Positions 9,031 through 17,250 of a stretch of 32,506 bases of DNA are shown in pieces. The notes beneath the pieces were generated by a model, which was given only the letters and a program-made list of their open reading frames with translations, made no database searches and was not told the DNA's origin. The DNA comes from Mediterraneibacter catenae. Lineage in GTDB: Bacteria > Bacillota > Clostridia > Lachnospirales > Lachnospiraceae. Within the stretch, counting starts at the first letter, position 1, and the number at the start of each line of letters is the position of its first letter. Location of the stretch: positions 1-32,506 of the forward strand of contig NZ_VMSO01000027.1 of NCBI RefSeq assembly GCF_008691045.1, read 5' to 3'. Position numbers and translations under genes: made by a program.

Positions 9031-9031
9031 A

Positions 9032-10888
9032 ATGGCAGAAAACGAAACAATGCCATATTCGGACGACATGGAGATCGAAGTACCGTCTGATGCAGGTTCG
9101 ACGGTGAAACGTCTCTGGAAGTCCATGGGCAGACAGCGTATCCGGCTTATTGTAGTATCGGTTTCCGTTGTTTTTTATACTATACTTTCTGTGGCAGCTC
9201 CTGTGTACAGTGCAAAGATCGTAGATATGCTCTTTCAGGAGATAAGGGCGGCCGTATCAGGCGAAAGCGTCTTCCGGGTGACATGGGATCCTGTGGGGCG
9301 GGAGATCATGCTCCTGCTTTTGATCTACACAGTGACAGGTATCCTTTATACATTCCAGAGCTTTCTTATGGCAAGTTTTGCCGAGAAGCTGAGCCTTGAG
9401 CTGCGGACAAAGATAAGCCGTAAACTTGACCGGCTTCCGCTGTCGTTTTTCGACAGCCATAAGCCCGGTGAGGTGCTGAGCCGTGCGACAAACGATCTGG
9501 ATAAAATGTCCGAAGTCATGCAGACAGGGCTTTTGAAATTATTTACGGCGGTGGGGATGGTAGCAGGTTCTGTGATCATGATGTTCCGTTTTCACATCGG
9601 ACTTACGCTGGTTTTTCTTGTATTTACCGTGCTGTCTATGGTATCTACCAGATTTTTTGCCGGCAGGACGCTCCGCTATGCGGCCAGAAGGCAGCAGGCG
9701 GTCAGCAGGGTGACCGGACAGGTGGAAGAATCATACAGCGGACGTGCCGTTATCCGGGCGTTTAACAGGGAAGACAGAAGTGCCAGGGATATGAGAGAGG
9801 CGGTGGAAGAACTTGCGGAGACATCGAGAAAAGCAGATTTTATGATGAACGCGGTCAATCCGTTTATTCGTCTGGTGAACCGGCTCGGGCAGGCGGCGAT
9901 TGCTGTATTTGCCGGGAAGCTCCTGATCGACGGAGTGCTGAGCGTGGGTGTGTTCCAGGCATTTTTCCAGTATGTGTACCAGGCGTCGGAGCCTCTGACA
10001 GAGGCGGCGTATATGATCAATTCCCTGCAGTCATCCATCGCGTCTGTGGAGAGGATCTTTCAACTGCTCGATGAAGAAGAAATACGTCCCGATCCCCGGC
10101 AAACGGCAGAGACTCACGGAGAGATCCCGATCGCAAAGAGCAGATCCAAAGGTGATGCCGCGGAAGGAAGAGTCGAGTTTAGTCATGTGCGCTTCGGGTA
10201 TTCGGCGGATAAGCCGCTGATGAAAGATATCTGTTTTACCGCCCATCCCGGACAGAAGATCGCTATTGTCGGGAGTACGGGCGCAGGGAAGACCACGCTT
10301 ATCAATCTTCTGATGAGATTCTATGAGATAAACAGCGGCCGGATTCTGCTGGACGGCAGAAATACTGCGGATATGTCTTACGGGGAGCTGCGGAGGAATT
10401 TCGGCATGGTGCTCCAGGATACATGGCTTTTTGACGGTACAATAGCGGAGAATATCGCATACGGAAAGCCCGGGGCATCCCGCAGCGAGATTATTGAGGC
10501 GGCGAAAGCGGCAAGGGCGGATTTCTTTATCCGTACACTGCCTCAGGGGTATGATACAAGGCTGAACAGCGATGCAGAGAATATATCAGCCGGACAGCGC
10601 CAGCTTCTGACGATCGCCCGGGTGATGCTCTGCGATCCGGCTGTCCTGATCCTTGACGAGGCCACATCCAGTGTGGATACCCGGACAGAGATGGAGATAG
10701 GAAAAGCGATGAATGAACTCATGAAAGGAAGGACAAGCTTTGTTATCGCGCACCGGCTCTCTACGATCGTCGATGCGGATCTGATCCTCGTTATGCAGAA
10801 CGGAGATATTATCGAGAAAGGGGATCATAAAGGACTGCTGAGAGCGGGAGGCGCTTATGCAGAACTGTATAATAGTCAGTACGCATGA
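9032..10888 (+). CDS. ABC exporter half-transporter, catalytic partner subunit
   Basis: A 618-residue type IV ABC exporter half with a longer N-terminal tail than its partner, six membrane helices and a nucleotide-binding domain. Walker A is GSTGAGKTT (414-422), Walker B ends LDEA with Glu543, and the switch His is H574, so its own Walker side is intact. Its signature is ISAGQ (518-522) instead of LSGGQ. In a head-to-tail dimer this imperfect signature faces the partner's degenerate Walker B/Gln site, leaving one good and one weak ATP site. The start follows AAGGGAGG (9016-9023) by 8 nt. It is co-transcribed with marR and the upstream subunit. Confidence 0.92.
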   Translation: MAENETMPYSDDMEIEVPSDAGSTVKRLWKSMGRQRIRLIVVSVSVVFYTILSVAAPVYSAKIVDMLFQEIRAAVSGESVFRVTWDPVGREIMLLLLIYTVTGILYTFQSFLMASFAEKLSLELRTKISRKLDRLPLSFFDSHKPGEVLSRATNDLDKMSEVMQTGLLKLFTAVGMVAGSVIMMFRFHIGLTLVFLVFTVLSMVSTRFFAGRTLRYAARRQQAVSRVTGQVEESYSGRAVIRAFNREDRSARDMREAVEELAETSRKADFMMNAVNPFIRLVNRLGQAAIAVFAGKLLIDGVLSVGVFQAFFQYVYQASEPLTEAAYMINSLQSSIASVERIFQLLDEEEIRPDPRQTAETHGEIPIAKSRSKGDAAEGRVEFSHVRFGYSADKPLMKDICFTAHPGQKIAIVGSTGAGKTTLINLLMRFYEINSGRILLDGRNTADMSYGELRRNFGMVLQDTWLFDGTIAENIAYGKPGASRSEIIEAAKAARADFFIRTLPQGYDTRLNSDAENISAGQRQLLTIARVMLCDPAVLILDEATSSVDTRTEMEIGKAMNELMKGRTSFVIAHRLSTIVDADLILVMQNGDIIEKGDHKGLLRAGGAYAELYNSQYA

Positions 10889-10900
10889 AAAAGTCATAAT

Positions 10901-10935
10901 CCCCCGCAGGTGAGCATATGCTTTCCTTGCGGGGG
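10901..10935 (+). terminator. GC-rich hairpin between ABC operon and LysM-GH18 gene, overlapping the ribosome binding site
   Basis: CCCCCGCA (10901-10908) pairs with TGCGGGGG (10928-10935). The arms continue as GG/CC and enclose palindromic AGCATATGCT. Only TGATTTTAT follows, a poor T tract, so termination may be partial. The 3' arm contains the GGGGG that serves as ribosome binding site for the gene starting at 10943, so the fold could also hide that site. Confidence 0.55.
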
Positions 10936-10942
10936 TGATTTT

Positions 10943-12058
10943 ATGATTTATGTAGTGAAAAACGGTGACACGCTGGAAAAAATCTCAAATGAGACACAGA
11001 TCCCTGTTGCGAAGATCATATCTGACAATCAGTTGATATACAGTGACAGACTCGTGCCCGGTCAGGCACTGCTCCTCTTGGGAGAAGGAGAGACGGGAGG
11101 GCTTGGCGACGGACTGATCATAGGAGGATATGCCTATCCGTTTGTCGATCCTCCTGTGCTGGAAGAGGCGCTGACGGCGCTGAGCGAGATGCTTGTATTC
11201 TCCTACGGCTTCACATTCGAAGGAGATCTTGTCCCGCCGCCTCAGGATGAGCAGTGGATGCTTGACCGGACGATCAGCGCGGGAGCAGCGCCGTGGATGG
11301 TTCTGACGCCCTTTTCTTCAGAAGGGGCGTTTAACAATCAGTTGATTAAAGTCCTTGTGGAGAACCGGGAGCTCCAGGATAAGCTGATCAGGCAGATGGT
11401 GGATACTGTACAGGAAAAGGGATACGAAGGTGTGGATATAGACTTTGAGTATATCCTCCCTGAAAACCGTGAACAGTACGCCCTGTTTGCCGGTCGGGTG
11501 CGTGAGAAGATGAACGAGTACGGCTGCCGGGTAACGGTAGCTGTTGCGCCCAAGAGTTCCAACAGGCAGAGAGGGATCCTTGTAGAGGGAGTGGACTATG
11601 CTCTGCTGGGTCAGAATGCAGATGCCGTATTTCTCATGACTTATGAGTGGGGCTATACTTACGGGCCGCCTATGGCAGTAGCCCCGCTCGATAAAGTACG
11701 TGAAGTGGTGGAGTATGCTGTCACACAGATACAGCCGGGGCAGCTTATACTGGGCATCCCGAATTACGGATATGACTGGACACTGCCTTATGAGAGAGGG
11801 ATTACCAGGGCAAGATCGATCGGGAATGCAGAGGCTGTGGAGACAGCATCAGAAAACGGAGCCTCCATTGAATATGCGCGGATCTCGCAGAGCCCGTGGT
11901 TCACATACCGGAAGAACGGGATGGAACATATTGTATGGTTTGAGGACGTAAGGAGTATTACTGCGAAGTGGGAGCTGATCAGAGAGTTCGGGCTGTCCGG
12001 AGCAAGGTACTGGAACCTGATGCGTCCGTTCCGCGCCAACTGGCTGCTTGTAAGATGA
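10943..12058 (+). CDS. LysM domain plus glycoside hydrolase 18 protein (SleL/YaaH-like peptidoglycan hydrolase)
   Basis: A 371-residue protein. One LysM domain occupies residues 1-46 (YVVKNGDTLEKISN to VPGQALLL) and binds cell-wall glycan. A GH18 barrel follows, with the DxDxE catalytic motif as D165-I-D167-F-E169, Glu169 being the expected acid/base. Relatives such as SleL/YaaH are N-acetylglucosaminidases acting on spore cortex or wall peptidoglycan. SleL usually has two LysM domains; here there is one. No signal peptide is seen, as in spore-loaded relatives. ATG 10943 is used because GGGGGTG lies 7 nt before it; an upstream in-frame GTG at 10910 would place the hairpin inside the gene. A role in spore germination or wall turnover is inferred. 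Confidence 0.85.
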   Translation: MIYVVKNGDTLEKISNETQIPVAKIISDNQLIYSDRLVPGQALLLLGEGETGGLGDGLIIGGYAYPFVDPPVLEEALTALSEMLVFSYGFTFEGDLVPPPQDEQWMLDRTISAGAAPWMVLTPFSSEGAFNNQLIKVLVENRELQDKLIRQMVDTVQEKGYEGVDIDFEYILPENREQYALFAGRVREKMNEYGCRVTVAVAPKSSNRQRGILVEGVDYALLGQNADAVFLMTYEWGYTYGPPMAVAPLDKVREVVEYAVTQIQPGQLILGIPNYGYDWTLPYERGITRARSIGNAEAVETASENGASIEYARISQSPWFTYRKNGMEHIVWFEDVRSITAKWELIREFGLSGARYWNLMRPFRANWLLVR

Positions 12059-12100
12059 ATTTTCAGAAGAAGTACTTACAATTATTCCTGCCTTTTATGC

Positions 12101-12129
12101 AAAAAGCCGGTCTACGGGACCAGCTTTTT
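12101..12129. terminator. Bidirectional terminator between convergent LysM-GH18 and MATE genes
   Basis: AAAAAGCCGGTC (12101-12112) pairs with GGACCAGCTTTTT (12117-12129) with one mismatch and a very short loop. The flanking A and T tracts give a U-run on either strand. The MATE stop codon (12112-12114) lies at the top of the hairpin. Confidence 0.75.
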
Positions 12130-13458
12130 GTGTCTTATAAGATAATATCCGATTCCCAGAGCATCCGCGAGGAACCAGCCGACGGGAACAGACCACCAGA
12201 TTCCCGCGACCCCGAAAACAGGGAGAGCGGACAGTGCGTAAGCAAGGGCTACACGGGTTCCGAGAGACATGATTGTCAGGACTACAGACATCCCCGGTTT
12301 TCCCAATGCACGGTACAGTCCGTAGAGCAGGAAGAGGATACCGATCAGCGCGTAGAAAGCCCCTTCGATGCGCAGATAGCGGACGCCCTCGGATATGACG
12401 GCGGTTTCACCTGAGTCAATAAACAGTGACATCAGAGGCCCGGCGAATATACAGACAAGCAGTGAAATGACCAGACTGAAACCGACAGATGTCGCAACTG
12501 CCGCCCGGATTCCTTTTTTGATACGCCCGGTCTGTCCTGCGCCGTAATTCTGCGCGATGAAGATTGAAAATGCATTTCCGAAATCCTGTACCGGGAGATA
12601 GGCAAAAGCATCAATCTTTACCGCTGCGGCAAACGAGGCCATGATCGTCGTGCCAAAGCTGTTGACAAGCCCCTGTACGGCAAGGATCCCGAGGTTCATG
12701 ATCGACTGCTGCAAACAGGTGAGGGCGGAGAAATTGGTAATCTCTTTTATGCGCGATCTGCGCAGGCATATTCTTCCGTCCAGGCAGAGCAGATGAGGGA
12801 ATTTGATCTTTGTATAAACCGCGATTCCGATTCCTGATACATACTGGGCGATGACGGTCGCCTCTGCAGCGCCTGCCACGCCGCGGTTCAGTACAGCGAC
12901 GAACAGCAGATCAAGTATGATGTTCAATCCTGCGGATATTGCCAGAAAGGCAAGAGGAACGACGGAGTTCCCCAGGGAGCGCAGAAGAGAAGCAAAGAAG
13001 TTATACAGGAAGATTCCGGCCAGTCCCGCAAATATCACGATCAGGTAATCTTTCATTAACACGGTCAGTTCATCCGGTGTGCGCAGAAACCAGATGATCC
13101 AGTCGACACCGGCGAAGACGAGAATATTCAGGATGACCGTCACGACTCCGAGGAGAACGAAAGACGCCAGCACCCCCTCCTTCAGCGCTGTCTCGTCTTT
13201 CTGGCCGAACCGGATGGAGAATACAGTTCCGCTCCCCATGGCAAGTCCGAGAAGTATCGAGGTTAAAAATGTCATCAGAGAAAACGCCGAACCGACCGCG
13301 GCGAGGGCGTCTGCTCCGAGAAAACGTCCCACGATCAGCGTATCTGCAATATTGTAACACTGCTGCAGCAGATCTCCGAGTATCATCGGGATGGCGAACT
13401 TCAGCATCGTTTTCATGACAGGACCATGTGTCAGTTCATTTTCCATTTCAATCCACAT
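12112..13458 (-). CDS. MATE family multidrug/cation efflux transporter
   Basis: A 448-residue polytopic membrane protein with the twelve-helix, two-bundle layout of MATE transporters. The N-terminus shows family features (ELTHGPVMKTMLKFAIPMILGDLLQQCYNIADTLIVGRFLG), and the second half begins with the related NFSALTCLQQSIMNLGILAVQGLVNSFG. Such proteins export drugs or other organic cations in exchange for Na+ or H+. The first ATG (13458) and a second in-frame ATG at 13446 (MENELTHG, the more usual family start) are both possible, as neither has a clear ribosome binding site. It diverges from an Lrp/AsnC regulator with overlapping promoters, so that regulator may control it. The substrate is unknown. 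Confidence 0.9.
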   Translation of the reverse strand: MWIEMENELTHGPVMKTMLKFAIPMILGDLLQQCYNIADTLIVGRFLGADALAAVGSAFSLMTFLTSILLGLAMGSGTVFSIRFGQKDETALKEGVLASFVLLGVVTVILNILVFAGVDWIIWFLRTPDELTVLMKDYLIVIFAGLAGIFLYNFFASLLRSLGNSVVPLAFLAISAGLNIILDLLFVAVLNRGVAGAAEATVIAQYVSGIGIAVYTKIKFPHLLCLDGRICLRRSRIKEITNFSALTCLQQSIMNLGILAVQGLVNSFGTTIMASFAAAVKIDAFAYLPVQDFGNAFSIFIAQNYGAGQTGRIKKGIRAAVATSVGFSLVISLLVCIFAGPLMSLFIDSGETAVISEGVRYLRIEGAFYALIGILFLLYGLYRALGKPGMSVVLTIMSLGTRVALAYALSALPVFGVAGIWWSVPVGWFLADALGIGYYLIRHKKLVP

Positions 13459-13496
13459 CTTTCTTTTCGTAAGTTTATAATTAACATTCGTAATAT

Positions 13497-13556
13497 ATAA
13501 TAATTCCCGGAAGATAGAATGTCAACGTTGACTATTATTTTTTGTATATTTATAAT
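13497..13556. promoter_or_regulatory. Divergent promoters sharing a perfect palindrome
   Basis: For the forward lrp-like gene: TTGACT (13528-13533), 17 bp, TATAAT (13551-13556). For the reverse MATE gene: TTGACA (13525-13520), 17 bp, TATTAT (13502-13497). The two -35 boxes meet inside the perfect 12-bp palindrome GTCAACGTTGAC (13521-13532), so a protein bound there would affect both genes. Confidence 0.65.
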
Positions 13557-13581
13557 ATGAACTGCAAAGGAGGTGCTGCGT

Positions 13582-14040
13582 ATGTTTATGGACGGACTGG
13601 ACGAGCTGGATCAGAAGATCGTCAGCCTGCTGATCCGGAACGCGAGAATGTCATACTCGGAGATCGGGCAGCAGGTCGGGATTTCACGGGTAGCTGTGAA
13701 AATGCGTGTGCAGGCGCTCGAGCAGAAAGGCATCATTGAAGAATATACGACGATCATTAATCCGCAGAAGATCAGCGGCGCGGTTTCCTGCTATTTTGAG
13801 ATCGAGACAAAGCCGGATATGCTGGCGGAAGTGGCGGAGATTTTGAAAAAGAACGATACGATCACACAGATTTACCGTGTGACAGGAAAAAGCAGACTCC
13901 ATGTCCATGCAGTGGCATCCTCCAATGAGGAGATGGAAGAGTTGATCTGTAATACAATGGACAATCTGCCGGGGGTGGTCGCATGTACCTGCAATACGAT
14001 ATTGTCCAGAATCAAAGACATCAAAGGACTGCGGCTGTAA
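13582..14040 (+). CDS. Lrp/AsnC family transcriptional regulator
   Basis: A 152-residue regulator. An N-terminal helix-turn-helix (LDELDQKIVSLLIRNAR, then SYSEIGQQVGISRVAVKMRV) is followed by the RAM/AsnC ligand-binding alpha-beta domain (residues about 65-150, including ITQIYRVTGKSRLHVHAVA). The family forms dimers to octamers and usually senses amino acids. ATG 13582 follows AAAGGAGG (13566-13573) by 8 nt; an in-frame GTG at 13573 overlaps that site and is rejected. It diverges from the MATE gene. The palindrome over both -35 boxes is an obvious candidate target, by inference. cbiG starts 61 bp downstream and may be co-transcribed. Confidence 0.9.
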   Translation: MFMDGLDELDQKIVSLLIRNARMSYSEIGQQVGISRVAVKMRVQALEQKGIIEEYTTIINPQKISGAVSCYFEIETKPDMLAEVAEILKKNDTITQIYRVTGKSRLHVHAVASSNEEMEELICNTMDNLPGVVACTCNTILSRIKDIKGLRL

Positions 14041-14101
14041 GCCGGGGGGAGTATCAAGACGGTACAGCACAGTGGAAGATTCAGGATAGAGGACGGATGT
14101 G

Positions 14102-15274
14102 ATGAACATTTTGAAAGGCATGGATGTGATCATCCTCAGCTTTACGGCTGCGGGAACGGAATTAAACAGGCGGTTGTGTGAAATAATACGAGGAGCTTTC
14201 GGACTGGAAGAGGCTCCCGGGAGATGCGGCGGATATGCGCCGGAAAAATATGCGGGGAGAGGAACCTATCCTCTTCCGGCCGACAAAAGGGCGCTGATCG
14301 GCGGCCGCTGGGGACAGGCAGCGTTTATCTTTATCGGAGCGGCGGGAATTGCCGTGCGCTATATTGCCCCGTGGGTGAAAGATAAATACACGGATTCTCC
14401 CGTACTGGTGATCGACGAAAAGGGGCAGTATGTGATCCCGCTGCTCTCCGGTCATGTCGGAGGCGCGGTTTCTCTGGCAGATAAGATCGCAGAGCTGCTC
14501 GGGGCCGTGTCGGTCCACACGACTGCTACGGATGTGCAGGGAAAGTTTGCGGTAGATGTATTTGCCAAAAAGAACGGTCTGGTGATTACAGACCGGGAGG
14601 CTGCAAAAAATATATCGGCGGCAGTTCTGAACGGAGAAAAGATTGCATTCTATATAGAAAGGACAGAATCGGAAGGTTTGGATAATGAAGCGCGGACTGT
14701 CAGAGTCGGAGGCCGGCTGCCGAAAGAGATTATCCTCTGCGAGTCAGAAAGAGAGACGGAGAGCTATGATTATCGTATTATTGTGAGAGCCGCATCTGAG
14801 ACAAATAATCAGAGCATACAGATTGGAACGCACCAGGAAATCTGTAAAATGGATAGTGAAAAGTGTACGCTGATCCTTCTGCTCGGAAATATTGCCGCGG
14901 GGATCGGATGCAGAAAACAAATAGATGATTCTGTTCTGGAAGAAGGATTTCTGGACATTCTCAGAGCAAACGGACTTGATATCAGTCAGGTAAAGAGCGT
15001 GGCAAGCATAGATTTGAAGAAAGATGAGTCTGCTATCCTTCAGCTTTGTGAAAAGTATCATATTCCTTTTGTGACATACACTGCCGGGGAACTCGGGCAG
15101 GTACAGGATGTTTCGACTGGTTCGGACTTTGTGAAGAAAGTGACCGGAGTAGACAACGTATGCGAACGGGCGGCGCGGCTGAGCTGCGGTGACGGGAACA
15201 TGATACAGGGCAAGTGTATACGGGAAGGAATGACAGCGGCGCTTGTGAGGTGCCCGGTGGAGCTGATATTTTAA
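14102..15274 (+). CDS. cbiG: Cobalt-precorrin 5A hydrolase
   Basis: A 390-residue CbiG of the anaerobic cobalamin pathway, which opens the delta-lactone of cobalt-precorrin-5A and releases acetaldehyde. The N-terminal domain shows the family run FIGAAGIAVRYIAPWVKDK, then SPVLVIDEKGQYVIPLLSGH and GGA. A less conserved middle region (about 130-250) includes TATDVQGKFAVD, and the C-terminal domain begins near GIGCRKQ and contains SVASIDLKKDE and STGSDFV. The ATG follows AGAGGA (14088-14093) by 8 nt. It is not in a cbi operon here: an Lrp-type regulator precedes it and a membrane protein follows 44 bp later. The other cobalamin gene, cbiJ, is 3.6 kb away beyond amtB-glnK. No cobalamin riboswitch was recognised upstream. 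Confidence 0.9.
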   Translation: MNILKGMDVIILSFTAAGTELNRRLCEIIRGAFGLEEAPGRCGGYAPEKYAGRGTYPLPADKRALIGGRWGQAAFIFIGAAGIAVRYIAPWVKDKYTDSPVLVIDEKGQYVIPLLSGHVGGAVSLADKIAELLGAVSVHTTATDVQGKFAVDVFAKKNGLVITDREAAKNISAAVLNGEKIAFYIERTESEGLDNEARTVRVGGRLPKEIILCESERETESYDYRIIVRAASETNNQSIQIGTHQEICKMDSEKCTLILLLGNIAAGIGCRKQIDDSVLEEGFLDILRANGLDISQVKSVASIDLKKDESAILQLCEKYHIPFVTYTAGELGQVQDVSTGSDFVKKVTGVDNVCERAARLSCGDGNMIQGKCIREGMTAALVRCPVELIF

Positions 15275-15318
15275 TATTATCCGGAGAATTATTGTCCGGC
15301 GGAAAGCGGAGGAGTGTT

Positions 15319-16758
15319 ATGAATCTGATCTTATTTTTTATCTTTCTCCTGTGTGATCTTATGATGGTACCTATCTGCTGGTTTTCTTTCGGAAAGCAGA
15401 GCGAATACCGGGAGGGAATGCTGCTCGGAGTACATATCCCTTCGGACTGTATTGGCGATCCGGAGGTGTCGGCGATCTGTACCAGGCAAGAAAAAGACTG
15501 GAAAAGGTTTCAGAGAATTAACCTGGTGATCAGTATTCTGGTGTGTTTCCTGAGCCTGTGGGATTTTCTTATATTTATTGTTATGTGGACCATCTGGCTG
15601 GCGGAATATATCGGTGGAATTTATTATCTGATCATCATTCCGCACCGGAAGATGTACAGACTGAAGATCAGGCGCGGGTGGGTGAAGGAAAGCACCCGGC
15701 GGCTGGTCCGGATTGATACATCTGTGTCTGCCGCTTCAGACAGGCTTGCCGTTGACTGGAAGTGGCATCTGCCTATGATTATTCTGACTGCGGCGACCGT
15801 GTTTTTCGTTCTTGGAATGGATCAAAGATACGGGATGGATCCTGCTGAGCTTGAGGTGGTCTGGATCATGTATGGAACTGGAGTGGGCATATGTGTCTTG
15901 TTTATGGCGCTCCATATCGGGATCATGTCGCAGGCCAACAGAGTATACAGCGAGAACTCCGATATCAATCTGTCTGTGAACCGCCTGGCTAAGCGCGCAT
16001 GGACGTCGGGGCTTGTATACGCATCGTGGACAAACGGAGCGGCGTGGATATTTATGGCGGCAGGTTATTATATTGCAGGACCGGATCTGCCGGCATGGAT
16101 CTATGTTGTCTATTCCATCCTGCTCACTGTCGGAGCGGCGGCGCTTCTGATAGCAATTGCATCGTCTGTCAGGAAACGAAAAGCAGTTCTGGAGTCAGAT
16201 CAGGAAGCCTATTATACGGATGACGATGAGTACTGGAAATACGGGTGGTACAATAATCCGGATGACAGGCATATCCTTGTTCAGGACCGGTTCAACAGTA
16301 TGAATTACTCGTTTAACTGGGGACGCCCAGGAGTGAAAAAAGCCGGTGTGATCTTATATGCGGCGACAATCATTTTTGTACCTGCCATTATTATATGGAC
16401 ATTCAGTCTTATCGCTTCCTTTGATAATGCAGAAGTTGCTTTCGCTGAATCGGGCGGTGTATGCTCGGTAGAAGCGGCGGGATATGACTGTGAGTTCAGA
16501 GAAGATGAGATTGCGTCAGTGGAGCTGATCGGCGCGCTTCCGGATGACGATTACATAAGGACAAACGGCGGGAGTACGGACAAAGTCAATATCGGGCATT
16601 TCCGCGGGAAAGAAACAGGGAAATGCATGATGTTTCTGTATAAAGGTTACTCACCGATATTAGAAATCCGGCTGGAGGACGGGATGACTGTTTATATAAA
16701 CAGCCGGGAAGAAAAGAAAACAGAAGAATGGTATGAAATGGCAGCGGATATAGGGTAA
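15319..16758 (+). CDS. DUF5808-type multi-pass membrane protein
   Basis: A 479-residue integral membrane protein of unknown function with about eight hydrophobic helices. Residues near 300-340 carry the acidic/aromatic motif DDDEYWKYGWYNNPDD followed by RFNSMNYSFNWGRP, which matches the DUF5808 pattern. After the last helix, an extramembrane tail of about 90 residues alternates beta-like segments (VELIGALPDDDY, GHFRGKETGKC, LEIRLEDGMTVYIN), similar to bacterial PH-like domains that accompany such proteins. The start is ATG 15319 after GGAGGAG (15308-15314); the frame is open further upstream into cbiG, but with no better site. It may be co-transcribed with cbiG. No function can be assigned. 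Confidence 0.7.
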   Translation: MNLILFFIFLLCDLMMVPICWFSFGKQSEYREGMLLGVHIPSDCIGDPEVSAICTRQEKDWKRFQRINLVISILVCFLSLWDFLIFIVMWTIWLAEYIGGIYYLIIIPHRKMYRLKIRRGWVKESTRRLVRIDTSVSAASDRLAVDWKWHLPMIILTAATVFFVLGMDQRYGMDPAELEVVWIMYGTGVGICVLFMALHIGIMSQANRVYSENSDINLSVNRLAKRAWTSGLVYASWTNGAAWIFMAAGYYIAGPDLPAWIYVVYSILLTVGAAALLIAIASSVRKRKAVLESDQEAYYTDDDEYWKYGWYNNPDDRHILVQDRFNSMNYSFNWGRPGVKKAGVILYAATIIFVPAIIIWTFSLIASFDNAEVAFAESGGVCSVEAAGYDCEFREDEIASVELIGALPDDDYIRTNGGSTDKVNIGHFRGKETGKCMMFLYKGYSPILEIRLEDGMTVYINSREEKKTEEWYEMAADIG

Positions 16759-16764
16759 ATTTCA

Positions 16765-16790
16765 GCCGGCGGATGACTTTATCCGCCGGC
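16765..16790. terminator. Strong GC-rich hairpin after the DUF5808-type gene
   Basis: GCCGGCGGAT (16765-16774) and ATCCGCCGGC (16781-16790) form a perfect 10-bp stem with a 6-nt loop. Only CGTTCTTAT follows on the + strand, so it is a weak-tailed terminator. It lies between convergent genes and could help both. Confidence 0.6.
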
Positions 16791-16845
16791 CGTTCTTATG
16801 AAGGTTGTTAAGAATGTATGTATATATATTGGCTTAATTGAGCCC

Positions 16846-17205
16846 TTAGTCAAGCTGCGACTGCAGCGCATCGTATCCGGTTTCTTTAGTACGGATCTTC
16901 ATAGCACTTCTGATTTCATAGCTGAAGATCTTGCCATCTCCCACATCGCCTGTAAAAGCGGCCTTTTGAATGGCATCAATGACTTTTTTCTCCCATTCCT
17001 CAGAAGATACGACGATCTCGAATTTGACTTTCGGCTGAAGTACAATATCGACTTCGGAACCCCGGACGACTTCTTTATAGCCTCTCTGGACGCCGCATCC
17101 CATTACCTGAGATACGGTGATACCGTTGACCTCTATCTGGTTGAGGGCGTCTTTGACATCCTCGAACATTTCTTCTCTTACGATTGCTTCTACTTTGATT
17201 AACAT
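16846..17205 (-). CDS. glnK: PII family nitrogen regulatory protein
   Basis: A 119-residue PII signalling protein: trimeric, it senses ATP/ADP and 2-oxoglutarate and gates AmtB. The T-loop region is GCGVQRGYKEVVRGSEVDIVLQPKVKFEIVV, and the B-loop is TGDVGDGKIFSYEI. The position of the enterobacterial uridylylated Tyr51 is Val52 here, so classical uridylylation is not expected; another tyrosine (Tyr43) is present in the T-loop. It lies 45 bp after amtB on the same strand with its own strong GGAGGAG site, 6 nt before the ATG, so the pair is surely one operon. The order amtB-glnK is the reverse of the enterobacterial one. The function is regulation of ammonium uptake. Confidence 0.93.
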   Translation of the reverse strand: MLIKVEAIVREEMFEDVKDALNQIEVNGITVSQVMGCGVQRGYKEVVRGSEVDIVLQPKVKFEIVVSSEEWEKKVIDAIQKAAFTGDVGDGKIFSYEIRSAMKIRTKETGYDALQSQLD

Positions 17206-17250
17206 AATATGCTCCTCCTATCCTTTCATTATTATATAGCACGATCCGGT

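Noticed and set aside
10910..10942. Upstream GTG start for the LysM-GH18 gene
   Set aside because: It would place the hairpin in coding sequence and add residues before a LysM domain that normally begins at or near the methionine at 10943; the GGGGGTG site fits 10943.
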